DNA of 35,276 bases from Pyrinomonadaceae bacterium. Its GTDB lineage: Bacteria; Acidobacteriota; Blastocatellia; Pyrinomonadales; Pyrinomonadaceae. Shown here one piece after another: positions 1-6,275 of this stretch. The notes beneath the pieces were generated by a model. It was not told the origin of the DNA and did no database searches. It saw only the letters and a program-made list of their open reading frames with translations. Numbering within the stretch: position 1 is the stretch's first letter; each line of letters begins with the position of its first letter. A program made the position numbers and the translations under genes. The stretch lies in contig JAUZFQ010000066.1 in the NCBI GenBank assembly GCA_030838445.1, positions 1 to 35,276 on the forward strand. The letters run 5' to 3'.

Positions 1-23
1 CAACCCTTTAGGAGGAAACCTAC

Positions 24-248
24 ATGACTGTCAAAAGCTTGATTCTGATCGAAGGCAGCAGCGTGACCAAAGCGAGTCTGAACATCTCTCTAACGAACGC
101 GCTGCAAGTGGTGATCGGGAGAGCGCCCGCGATGGGCTGGATCGTGCACGTCGCCGCGAACTCCAACGCCGATCTCGGCAAAGCCCTGCTCAAGTTCGCG
201 CAAGTTCCGAACGTCACGGGAGTGACGACTCTGCTGATTCGGAACTAG
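24..248 (+). CDS. Small protein, possible Lrp/AsnC-type ligand-binding (ACT-like) fold
   Basis: A complete 74-residue gene with a strong GGAGG at 11-15, nine bases before the ATG. It starts with a beta-strand-like stretch (VKSLILIEG), and its second half, from GWIVHVAANSNADL to VPNVTGVTTLLI, follows the helix-strand rhythm (alanine-rich helix, then PxVxGVxT, then a hydrophobic strand) of stand-alone Lrp/AsnC ligand-binding domains, which sense small molecules without a DNA-binding domain. This resemblance is by eye and weak; no catalytic motif is present. The protein has no signal peptide and no membrane segment. It stands alone on the plus strand and faces the GWxTD gene, from which it is separated by a shared hairpin terminator. 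Real gene very likely; function uncertain. Confidence 0.72.
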   Translation: MTVKSLILIEGSSVTKASLNISLTNALQVVIGRAPAMGWIVHVAANSNADLGKALLKFAQVPNVTGVTTLLIRN

Positions 249-281
249 AGCGACGTTCGATTGGCTGCCGGACGGAACACC

Positions 282-320
282 AAAAGGCGGCGGCAAGTTT
301 CAAACTTGCCGCCGCCTTTT
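282..320. terminator. Bidirectional intrinsic terminator
   Basis: Two 19-base arms (282-300 and 302-320) are perfect reverse complements around a single central base; the plus-strand right arm ends in TTTT and the left arm begins with AAAA, so each strand reads a GC-rich stem followed by a T run. It lies between two convergent genes (stop codons at 248 and 341) and can end both transcripts. Confidence 0.88.
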
Positions 321-340
321 ATGTTCGTGTCGCGCCGTTG

Positions 341-1966
341 CTACTGGACGATGGTGAACTTCTCCGAGGGCGAGAGCGATTGGCCGTTGACGCGATCTTT
401 GATCCGCACCATGAGTTCGTATTCGCCGGGGGCGAGTTGGTCGCTGGTGATCATGCGGGCGAGCGTCAGGCGTTGACCGGCGTCGCTCATGCCGCGCCAG
501 TCTTCGGGCATCTTGCCGAGTTCCTTGCCGTCCTTCAAGAGCACGTAGTCCACGTCCACCGAGGGGCGCAGCGTCGTCTGGTCAATGCCCGCGTTATAAA
601 CTTGCAGGTAGATGCCGACGGGTTCGCCCTTGCGGTACGTGCGCGCGACGTTCGGGATCACCTTGAACTGGCCGATGGTGAACTGGCCGACGGCGGGCGC
701 GTCCGACATGCTCTGCAACTTGGCCGCGAGCACGAGCGTCGAGGTCGAGAGTTGCTTGGCGTCGTAGCGCGGCACGGTGAAGCCGAGGTGTTTGACCTGC
801 GTCGCGCCTGAGTTGGTGTCGCGGACGATGACGTCCACGCGGTAAGTGCCGGGCGCGAGCGGGACGGTCTTGCCGTAGGCCGACTTGCGGTTCTTCAAGT
901 CGAGCAGATCGGAGGCGCTGGCGGTGGCCGTCACGGCGTCCTCGAAGACGCCGACGCGGCGGCCGGCGACCGAGGTGATGCGGCCGAAGATGTTCATGCG
1001 CGCCGTCTGCACGCCGCCCACGTCCGAGAAGGTCAGTTCCTTGTTGTCGGTCTGGATGGTGAAGGCCGTCACGACGCGCTCGTCCGACTGGCGGTAGAAG
1101 TCAATCCGCATGTCGAAGTTGAGCGGGTTGTCTTCAATCGTGCCCGATCCGGTCAGGAGCGAAGCGAGTTCGGGGTTCTTAATGACGGGCGGGCGCGAGA
1201 GGTCTGCGATCAACTGGAGGCGCGCGAAGGGGCTGTCCTGCTGCCGCTGGTAATCGTTGCCGTAGCCGCGGTCGGCCTTGCTGGTGCGACCGAGTTGTTC
1301 GCTGAGCGTGAGTCCCGCGCCGGGAACCATCGCGAGCGCGTCCTTCTCGTCGGGCGAGCGCGCGATGCGATATTCACCCGTGCCGGTCGGGTCAACGAAC
1401 TCGATCTCGATGCCGGAGCCGACGCCTTCGAGGTAGCGATAAAACCACGTCTCGAACGGGTAGGTCGTCGTCTCGCCGCCGCCCTGATAGCTCGGACGGT
1501 CGTAGGCTCCGCCCGACGGGTGCGACTCGACGGAGTCGGGCTTGCCGAAGGTGATATAGATGCGGCCGCGATCCGTCTTCCAGCCGGGGATGCCGGAGGC
1601 GTAGTGCTCGTTGGCGTAGGCGATGCGCTCGTAATACTGTTCCTTGTACTCGTTCTCGTCCGTGTCGGGGTCTGGGTCGCGCCGCTGCCAGAAGCCCTCG
1701 ATGAACTGCTCGCGCTCCTCGTCGGTGGCGAGCCGCTTGAAGGCGGAGCGTTCGGCGTCCGTGATGATGTAAGCCACGTCCTTGTCCGGCCACTCGCGGT
1801 AAATCTTCTTGACCTCTTCCTTCTGCTTGCGCGGGCGTTCCAACACGTCCTGCGTGTCGGTGTTCTTCTTCTTATCCTTTTGCGCGAAGGCGACGGGCGA
1901 TGCGGCGAGCGCGGAGACGAAGAGGGCGAGGATGAGCGCGTTTCGTAGACTAATGGTACGAGCCAT
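341..1966 (-). CDS. Exported GWxTD domain-containing protein
   Basis: A 541-aa protein with a clear Sec signal peptide (basic start, hydrophobic core about 9-24, likely cut after AFA at 28). Residues 86-145 carry the hallmark of the GWxTD family: FWQRRDPDPDT, then a Tyr-rich helix, then GWKTDRGRIYITFG, where GWKTD (128-132) gives the family its name. The rest (about 230-541) is predicted mostly beta with Ig-like repeats (PGTYRVDVIVRD, PGEYELMVRIKD). GWxTD proteins are common in Acidobacteriota and Bacteroidota and their biochemical role is not settled. A GGAG about ten bases before the ATG supports this start, and a good sigma-70-type promoter lies 200 bases upstream. It is monocistronic, ending at the shared terminator. 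Confidence 0.9.
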   Translation of the reverse strand: MARTISLRNALILALFVSALAASPVAFAQKDKKKNTDTQDVLERPRKQKEEVKKIYREWPDKDVAYIITDAERSAFKRLATDEEREQFIEGFWQRRDPDPDTDENEYKEQYYERIAYANEHYASGIPGWKTDRGRIYITFGKPDSVESHPSGGAYDRPSYQGGGETTTYPFETWFYRYLEGVGSGIEIEFVDPTGTGEYRIARSPDEKDALAMVPGAGLTLSEQLGRTSKADRGYGNDYQRQQDSPFARLQLIADLSRPPVIKNPELASLLTGSGTIEDNPLNFDMRIDFYRQSDERVVTAFTIQTDNKELTFSDVGGVQTARMNIFGRITSVAGRRVGVFEDAVTATASASDLLDLKNRKSAYGKTVPLAPGTYRVDVIVRDTNSGATQVKHLGFTVPRYDAKQLSTSTLVLAAKLQSMSDAPAVGQFTIGQFKVIPNVARTYRKGEPVGIYLQVYNAGIDQTTLRPSVDVDYVLLKDGKELGKMPEDWRGMSDAGQRLTLARMITSDQLAPGEYELMVRIKDRVNGQSLSPSEKFTIVQ

Positions 1967-2168
1967 CGTTTTACTACTCCTGTTGCTGATGCTGACGAAA
2001 AAAAATTGTTTCGCGTTTCCGCGTCCGGCTGTCGGGCGCGTGCGAGTTTGAAAGATAAACCCTTTGATAGTTTCGACCGGAAGTCACGAAAAGGGCGACG
2101 CCGAAAGGTCAACACCGCCTTCCCGACCGGGGCTTGACCGCTGAGCATCGCCAAACTTTCTGGGCGTG

Positions 2169-2197
2169 ATTGTAGAGCCTCGGCCGGAGTAGGTCAA
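2169..2197 (-). promoter_or_regulatory. Sigma-70-type promoter of the GWxTD gene
   Basis: On the minus strand, TTGACC (2197-2192) and TACAAT (2174-2169) are separated by exactly 17 bases, five of six matches to each consensus. The predicted start near 2162 leaves a leader of about 195 bases before the ATG at 1966. The remainder of the 289-base gap 1967-2255 shows no gene or tRNA; I see no recognisable riboswitch in the long leader. Confidence 0.62.
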
Positions 2198-2255
2198 GAT
2201 GCGCCAAACGGGGCGAAAAGTTGCCTAAAAAGAGATCTACGAAGCTAACTTTGAG

Positions 2256-2384
2256 TCACCGCCCTTTGGATTTGTTCTGTGATTTCTTATCCTTCTTTGT
2301 TGATTGAAGCAACTTAATAAGTGCTTCCAATAACTTAACTATTGTTGTTATCAAGACTAAGGATGTAATTACATGTTCGATCAT
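2256..2384 (-). CDS. Possible 42-aa membrane peptide with basic tail
   Basis: This short frame begins at an ATG with GGAG seven bases upstream (minus strand), a better ribosome site than most genes here. The 42-residue product has a hydrophobic helix at about 5-27 (ITSLVLITTIVKLLEALI) followed by a Lys/Ser/Gln-rich tail ending KSKGR. That layout, one membrane helix plus a cationic tail, is shared by type I toxin peptides of the Fst/Ldr kind, small holins and stress-response membrane peptides; no specific family can be named. The frame is open further upstream to a TTG at 2513, but that version lacks a ribosome site and overlaps the preceding gene. It is the last gene of the AT-rich island, 76 bases after the 246-aa gene. 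Whether it is translated is unproven. Confidence 0.5.
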   Translation of the reverse strand: MIEHVITSLVLITTIVKLLEALIKLLQSTKKDKKSQNKSKGR

Positions 2385-2428
2385 TTTAATCTCCAAGCGG
2401 AATTGAAATCCCTCGCTTGGAAAATATA
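2385..2428 (-). promoter_or_regulatory. Leader of the 42-aa peptide: -10 box and hairpin at the ribosome site
   Basis: On the minus strand a TATATT (2428-2423) is a possible -10 box with only a poor -35. Just downstream CCAAGCG (2420-2414) pairs with CGCTTGG (2399-2393), a 7-bp stem with a 14-base loop. The 3' arm contains the first bases of the GGAG Shine-Dalgarno (2394-2391), so folding would partly hide the ribosome site. Stem stability has not been computed. Confidence 0.42.
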
Positions 2429-2460
2429 TGATTCTTGAAATGACTTGAGTATGGAAAATC

Positions 2461-3201
2461 TCAGCCGGATTTTTCCATCTTCCGTTTAAGATATTTTTCA
2501 GCGAGGTTATCAAGTTTGGCGAGCGATTCGGGAAATGATTGGTTAAGCAAGTTATTCGCCATTTGCCAGACTTCCTTGTTTTTCTCCTCTAACTCTTTTA
2601 GCGGCATTAGTCGACTTTTGGGAGAAGCTTTGACAACCACCCTTTCCGCTGTCTGCTCCTGACGCCATTGTCGAAGGGCATCTCGTACTCTCAGTCCTTC
2701 TACTGGCCCGCTATCGAGTGCCCAAGGCGCACTTCCTGCTTTGATTTCCTTCAATCCCGGAATCAACCAACTCAAAATCTCTTTGTCCTTCATCCTTAAA
2801 GCTTTAAGCATATGAACTGTGTTAGATAACCATTCTGATTCAATTCGAGGCGCATCCGGATCAGGAATTTCATTAGCCGCGCGGCATAAATTCACGATGC
2901 AATCATAGTTGATATCCATCGCTATAGCGTTATAACTCCATCCGTTGACTTTCATTTCAGAGTAGCCATACAACAAAGCATTGTGTAGTTCATTCATGTT
3001 TGAACCCTGTTGTCTGCGCAATTGGGTTCTGGCGCGATCTATTGCTGCCCATGCTTTTCTCAAGTCTTCAGCAGACGTGTCTTCGCTAATAATAACAGCT
3101 AGTTCCCGTCGGTTATCTTTCCTTGTAAGAACGCGCTTCCGCACGCCCTTACTCAACGGGAGGGATGAAGTGCTGAGAATTTGTTCAAGCTGCTTTTTCA
3201 T
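2461..3201 (-). CDS. Unknown protein translationally coupled to tatC
   Basis: A 246-aa protein I do not recognise. The ATG at 3201 overlaps the tatC TGA as ATGA; an upstream in-frame start at 3237 is less likely because it lies inside tatC. It is soluble, helix-rich and charged, without signal peptide or membrane helix. Residues about 95-120 (GWSYNAIAMDINYDCIVNLCRA) resemble a helix-turn-helix of the kind seen in resolvases and sigma factors, but this is only a pattern match. The C-terminal 40 residues look like a coiled coil (LEEKNKEVWQMANNLL, LDNLAEKYLKRKM). Codon use is AT-rich, unlike tatC and all other neighbours, pointing to recent acquisition. Placed behind tatC it would be expressed from the tat operon. 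Function unknown. Confidence 0.75.
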   Translation of the reverse strand: MKKQLEQILSTSSLPLSKGVRKRVLTRKDNRRELAVIISEDTSAEDLRKAWAAIDRARTQLRRQQGSNMNELHNALLYGYSEMKVNGWSYNAIAMDINYDCIVNLCRAANEIPDPDAPRIESEWLSNTVHMLKALRMKDKEILSWLIPGLKEIKAGSAPWALDSGPVEGLRVRDALRQWRQEQTAERVVVKASPKSRLMPLKELEEKNKEVWQMANNLLNQSFPESLAKLDNLAEKYLKRKMEKSG

Positions 3202-4277
3202 GGCTGGAATTTGGTGCGGGGGCGGCCGAAAATCCACGCGACGAAGATGGAGATGACGTAGAGGACGATCATGGGTGCGGCGAAAAGCATCATGTTGGGC
3301 ACGTCGCTGGTGGGCGAGATGATGGCGGCGGCGACGAGGATGACGACGAGCGAGGTCTTCCAGATGCGCAGCAGCAGCCCGGCCGTCACGAGTCCGATGC
3401 GCGCGAGGATGTAGGTGATGGCGGGCATCTGGAAGACGAGTCCCATGCCGAGCATGACGAAGATGATGAAGTCGAAATAGTCGTCGGCCTTCAAGAGCAG
3501 TCGAAAGTCCTGTCCGAGTCCGAGCAGGTAGGCGGCGGCCGGGGGGAAGATGACGTAGTAGGCGAAGGCCGCGCCCATCACGAAAAAGAGCGACGCGAGG
3601 ATGACGAAGGGCAGGGCGTAGCCGCGTTCGTGCGGGTAGAGGCCGGGCGCGACGAACGCCCAGATTTGCCAGAGCAGGAACGGCACGGACAGGCAGACCG
3701 CCGCGTAGAGCGAAACTTTGACGTAGAGCGAGAAGGGTTCGAGCGCGGTGTTGACGACGAGGCGGTCGTCTATGCCGGGCAACGCTCCGGGCTGCGCGTT
3801 CAGGTCGAAGGGCAGGCGCACGCCTTTGGGGATGATCGTGCCCCCGGCGTAGAGCGGCTCGTCCGTGAAGAGGCCGAGTTGGCCTTGCGCATCACGTGCA
3901 ACGCGCGCCGTGACGCTTGCGCCGACGGGGATCACGCTCGCGCCGAGTTTCGTCGTGTCAGCGAAGACGTAGCGGCCGGTGTCGCCCTCGGCGGCGGAAC
4001 TGAGCGGCAGCGCGGCCTCGTTGCCGGTGATGCCGCCCAAAGGGAGTTGACGCCGCTGCGCGTCGGCGAGCGCGGCGCGCACGGGCAGCGCGAGAAAGTT
4101 GTAGATGTAATCGGAGACGAACCAGCAGGCCATGAAGACGACGAAGACGAAGATGACCGAGCGGACGAGGCGGCGGCGCAGTTCGTCGAGGTGGTCGAGG
4201 AAAGACATCTGGCCGCCGAGCCGTGAATCTTGCTCGTCGCCGTCCGTATCGCCGGAGTCTAAGAGTGTGGATGCCAT
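3198..4277 (-). CDS. tatC: Twin-arginine translocase subunit TatC with enlarged periplasmic loop
   Basis: TatC is the polytopic receptor that recognises twin-arginine signal peptides and, with TatA/B, exports folded proteins. Seen here: the cytoplasmic HLDELRRRL (29-37, with the conserved Glu32), first membrane helix about 38-60, TALEPF (178-182), and the cytoplasmic PGLYPHE loop ending in the conserved Glu217, followed by four more helices. At 359 aa it is about 100 residues longer than a typical TatC. The extra length is an insertion of roughly residues 70-175 in the first periplasmic loop (Gly/Ala/Val-rich, with LYAGGTIIPKG), plus a 23-residue acidic N-terminal extension; M24 is an alternative start. 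It follows tatA by 34 bases and overlaps the next gene by ATGA. Confidence 0.95.
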   Translation of the reverse strand: MASTLLDSGDTDGDEQDSRLGGQMSFLDHLDELRRRLVRSVIFVFVVFMACWFVSDYIYNFLALPVRAALADAQRRQLPLGGITGNEAALPLSSAAEGDTGRYVFADTTKLGASVIPVGASVTARVARDAQGQLGLFTDEPLYAGGTIIPKGVRLPFDLNAQPGALPGIDDRLVVNTALEPFSLYVKVSLYAAVCLSVPFLLWQIWAFVAPGLYPHERGYALPFVILASLFFVMGAAFAYYVIFPPAAAYLLGLGQDFRLLLKADDYFDFIIFVMLGMGLVFQMPAITYILARIGLVTAGLLLRIWKTSLVVILVAAAIISPTSDVPNMMLFAAPMIVLYVISIFVAWIFGRPRTKFQP

Positions 4278-4311
4278 CGCAGTTCGGGCGGGCTGACTGT
4301 AACGCGCGGCT

Positions 4312-4806
4312 CTACAGCCAGTCGGTCTTGCGCGAGGGCTGCGACTGCTGCTGCTGCTCCGCCGTCGCTACTTCCGTCGCTTCCGTCATGCCTGTCGCTT
4401 CCGTTTGAGGGGCGGCGTTGTCATCATCGAACGTCGCGGCCGCGGCAGTTTCCACGCGTGCGCCGCGCGCGACGTTCGCGCCCTGCACCGGAGCGAACGC
4501 GGCCTCGGTGATGTCGTGCGGTTGCGCGTTCGCGGCGTCGTTTACGCCGGACGTGACTTGCGCCGCGTCGGGCGTGTCGGCGACCATCGCGCGATCAACG
4601 GCGGCCTCGCGCTCCACGCTCTCCAACGCCACCTCGCGCTCCCACGTCCGCTTGAACTCGTCGCCCGCGCGCTTGAACTCGTTCAGACTCTTGCCGAGCG
4701 AGCGGCTCAACTCCGGCAGCTTGCGCGGCCCGAACAGGACGAGCGCGACCACCAGAATGACGAGCAACTCCGTCGTGCCGAGCGATTCGAGAAATAGGAA
4801 AAACAT
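4312..4806 (-). CDS. tatA: Sec-independent translocase TatA/TatB family protein
   Basis: Forms the pore or the TatBC receptor part of the twin-arginine export machine. The 164-aa product has the short N-terminal membrane helix ([13 protein letters not shown], about 13-25), the hinge [17 protein letters not shown] (25-41) and an amphipathic helix with alternating Lys/Arg and Glu, then a long Ala/Thr/Glu/Gln-rich disordered tail (about 70-164). TatA and TatB cannot be separated safely from sequence; a single such gene beside tatC often serves both roles. I chose the ATG at 4806 (MFFLFLES) because an earlier ATG at 4821 would translate part of the heptamer repeat; no clear Shine-Dalgarno precedes either. 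It starts 81 bases after the VOC gene and precedes tatC. Confidence 0.9.
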   Translation of the reverse strand: MFFLFLESLGTTELLVILVVALVLFGPRKLPELSRSLGKSLNEFKRAGDEFKRTWEREVALESVEREAAVDRAMVADTPDAAQVTSGVNDAANAQPHDITEAAFAPVQGANVARGARVETAAAATFDDDNAAPQTEATGMTEATEVATAEQQQQSQPSRKTDWL

Positions 4807-4890
4807 AGTTTCAGGTTTCAAGTTTCAAGTTTCAGGAATGAGGTTCTTTAGTTTCTTAACTTGAAACCTGAAACCTGAAACTTGAAACTA
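4806..4890. repeat. Heptamer repeats forming an inverted pair
   Basis: On the plus strand 4808-4835 is four heptamers GTTTCAG/GTTTCAA in the order G-A-A-G; on the other strand 4890-4860 reads the same heptamers in the order A-G-G-A. The two blocks flank a 23-base spacer, so the transcript can fold into a long imperfect hairpin. The block starts at the VOC stop codon (4890-4888, TAG) and ends at the tatA ATG, filling the whole gene gap. Confidence 0.8.
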
Positions 4891-5256
4891 GCCTTTGTAA
4901 TCCGGCGGGTAGTAGATGACTTCGATGACCTGCCCGCCCACGCCTTTAGTGTAGAAGGAGACGGTGCGGTCGCGGTGTTCCTTGAGCGGGCGGCCTTCGC
5001 GTGCGGCCGCCTGTTCGAGTTCTTCGCGCGTCTCGACGCGCAAGCCCAGATGCGGCGGGTGCTTCGAGTCGGGCGGCAGTAGCGCGACGCCGAAGCCGCG
5101 CCCGTCGCGCATCATCGCCCAGTCCTCGTACATCGTCTCCACGCGAAACCCGATCCGCTCATACTCGCGCACGTCCCGCCCCAAATCCTCGCAACGCACC
5201 GCGATGTGATCCACCACCCCGCCGAAACGCGCCTCTTCGGGCTGTTGCTCGCTCAT
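4888..5256 (-). CDS. VOC (glyoxalase/dioxygenase superfamily) protein
   Basis: A 122-aa single-domain protein of the vicinal oxygen chelate fold: VDHIAVRCEDL at the start, ERIGFRVE, then HPPHLGLRVET, and GGQVIEVIYYP at the end. The usual metal ligands are in place: His17, His69 and Glu112. Members include glyoxalase I, methylmalonyl-CoA epimerase and antibiotic resistance proteins; the substrate cannot be told from sequence. GGAG seven bases before the ATG fixes the start. It lies between nitroreductase and tatA, all on the minus strand, with repeat-filled gaps on both sides, so shared transcription is possible but not certain. Confidence 0.88.
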   Translation of the reverse strand: MSEQQPEEARFGGVVDHIAVRCEDLGRDVREYERIGFRVETMYEDWAMMRDGRGFGVALLPPDSKHPPHLGLRVETREELEQAAAREGRPLKEHRDRTVSFYTKGVGGQVIEVIYYPPDYKG

Positions 5257-5287
5257 AACTCAACTCCGAAAACAAAAACTGTTCTTT

Positions 5288-5378
5288 GTCAGTTGTCCGT
5301 GGTCAGTTGTTCAAGACCATCTTTAGTGACTCGGTTGATAACCACACGCAACTGACAACTGACAACTGACAACTGACA
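5288..5378. repeat. Dispersed hairpin repeat, family A, copy 1
   Basis: About 91 bases: outer arms are GTCAGTTG-type words on the left and four tandem CAACTGA(CAACTGA) words on the right, with an unrelated-looking core between. Copy 2 (9135-9224) shares the order of arms and most of the core (GTGGTCAGTTGTTCAAGAC, CTTTAG, CCACA, GCAACTGACAACTGAC), roughly four bases in five by eye. It ends four bases before the nitroreductase stop codon. Confidence 0.82.
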
Positions 5379-5381
5379 GCT

Positions 5382-6068
5382 TTATTTCCCTCCCCACGCC
5401 TCGCCGTAACGCTCGCTGTAGACGACGCGTTCGAGGGGGAAGCGGCCGGGGTAAACTTTGTCGGGCGGCGCGGCGCGGCCGATGGCTAAGAGCGCGACCA
5501 CCTCGGCCTCTTCCGGCAGGCCGAACTCGCGTTTGACGCCCGCCGCGTCGAAGCCTTCCATCGGCGCGGTGTCGAAGCCGTAGACCTCCGCCGCGTACAT
5601 CAAAGTGGTGAAGGCGATCATCGTGTGGCGGTTTACCCACACGGCGGGCGGCATGCTCGACACGAATTGAACCGCGCCCTGCATGTACTCCTGATACTTG
5701 TTCACGTCGCCCGCGCCGCGCTCCGCGCCGTCGCGAAAGACCTCATCCGCCGTCTCCTTCCACTCCTCTTTCATCCCGACGGCGATGACGACGACCGGCG
5801 CTTGCCCGACCTTCGGCTGGTTGTAGGCGACCGCTTGCAGGCGCTTTCGATTCTCCTCGTCGCGCACGACGATGAATCGCCACGGCTGGAGGTTGTAGCC
5901 CGAAGGGGCTTGCAGGCCGAGGCGCAGGATCGCATTCAACGCCTCCTCCGGCACTTCGTCCGGCAAAAAACTGGTGGTGGCGCGGCGTTCGACGACCGCC
6001 TGCGTGAAAGGTTTCAACGGCTCGCCGCCGGGCTGCGTCTGTGGCAGGTTGGTCGGTTGGTCTTGCAT
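5382..6068 (-). CDS. Nitroreductase family protein
   Basis: FMN-dependent NAD(P)H oxidoreductase fold (nitroreductase/NADH oxidase/dehalogenase group), cytoplasmic, 228 aa. FMN-contact motifs: VVERRATTSF near the start, APSGYNLQPWRFIVV (Ser/Asn/Gln of the phosphate and flavin site), and AVVALLAIGRA with PLERVV near the end. DTAPMEGFDAAGVKREFGLP is typical of the NfsB/YdjA-like branch. I set the start at 6068 (MQDQPT) because a -10 box (TACAAT) lies 50 bases upstream and GAGGGG precedes it; an upstream ATG at 6140 would lie above that promoter. Substrate cannot be inferred; reduction of quinones, enals or nitro compounds is typical. It is the first gene of the minus-strand run toward tat. Confidence 0.92.
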   Translation of the reverse strand: MQDQPTNLPQTQPGGEPLKPFTQAVVERRATTSFLPDEVPEEALNAILRLGLQAPSGYNLQPWRFIVVRDEENRKRLQAVAYNQPKVGQAPVVVIAVGMKEEWKETADEVFRDGAERGAGDVNKYQEYMQGAVQFVSSMPPAVWVNRHTMIAFTTLMYAAEVYGFDTAPMEGFDAAGVKREFGLPEEAEVVALLAIGRAAPPDKVYPGRFPLERVVYSERYGEAWGGK

Positions 6069-6117
6069 CGGAGTGTGTCCCCTCTGGTCGCGTTCGGTAA
6101 ATGTCGTTAACGGCGCG

Positions 6118-6146
6118 ATTGTAGCGCGAGTGGCGGGCAAAGGGAA
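6118..6146 (-). promoter_or_regulatory. Possible nitroreductase promoter
   Basis: Minus-strand TACAAT (6123-6118) matches the -10 consensus at five positions; the hexamer 17 bases upstream, TTCCCT (6146-6141), is a poor -35. Expected leader about 45 bases before the ATG at 6068. Confidence 0.45.
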
Positions 6147-6192
6147 AAGGCGGCGGGGCGTGAACGATTAAGGCGGCGGGGCGTGAAAGATT
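6147..6192. repeat. 23-bp tandem duplication in a divergent promoter region
   Basis: Units 6147-6169 and 6170-6192 (AAGGCGGCGGGGCGTGAA then C/AGATT) differ at one base. They lie directly upstream of the nitroreductase -10/-35 region and upstream of the cobalamin-binding-type gene, so they may be a duplicated operator or simple slippage. A TTGACA at 6194-6199 follows immediately on the plus strand but has no matching -10. Confidence 0.85.
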
Positions 6193-6275
6193 CTTGACAG
6201 CGGCGACCTCCGCGCGCGACCCTCTCAGGCGAAGATAACTCCGACGCGACAGGTAAACAGGGAAGATAATTTTTG

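Larger units (their letters stand above)
2230..3201. other. AT-rich insertion behind tatC
   Basis: Base composition changes sharply by eye: the stretch uses AT-rich codons and poly-A/T words, while the genes on both sides are strongly GC-rich with GCG/CGC codons. The boundary on the tatC side is at the last codons of tatC, on the other side near 2230. It holds a 246-aa gene and a possible 42-aa gene, both on the minus strand. No insertion-sequence ends, integrase or target duplication could be seen. Likely acquired by horizontal transfer. Confidence 0.7.

Noticed and set aside
1210-2154. 314-residue minus-strand frame overlapping the GWxTD gene in another frame
   Set aside because: Ser/Arg/Thr/Pro-rich low-complexity product of a shifted frame; the GWxTD frame carries the signal peptide and motif.
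2256-2513. 85-residue version of the small membrane peptide
   Set aside because: It would start at a TTG with no ribosome site and overlap the end of the 246-aa gene; the ATG at 2384 has GGAG at good distance.
2230-3201. Prophage remnant or insertion sequence
   Set aside because: No integrase, transposase, terminal repeats or target duplication was seen; only base composition supports transfer.
5288-5378. CRISPR array
   Set aside because: CAACTGA words are contiguous and 7-15 bases long, with no constant-length spacers and no cas genes nearby.
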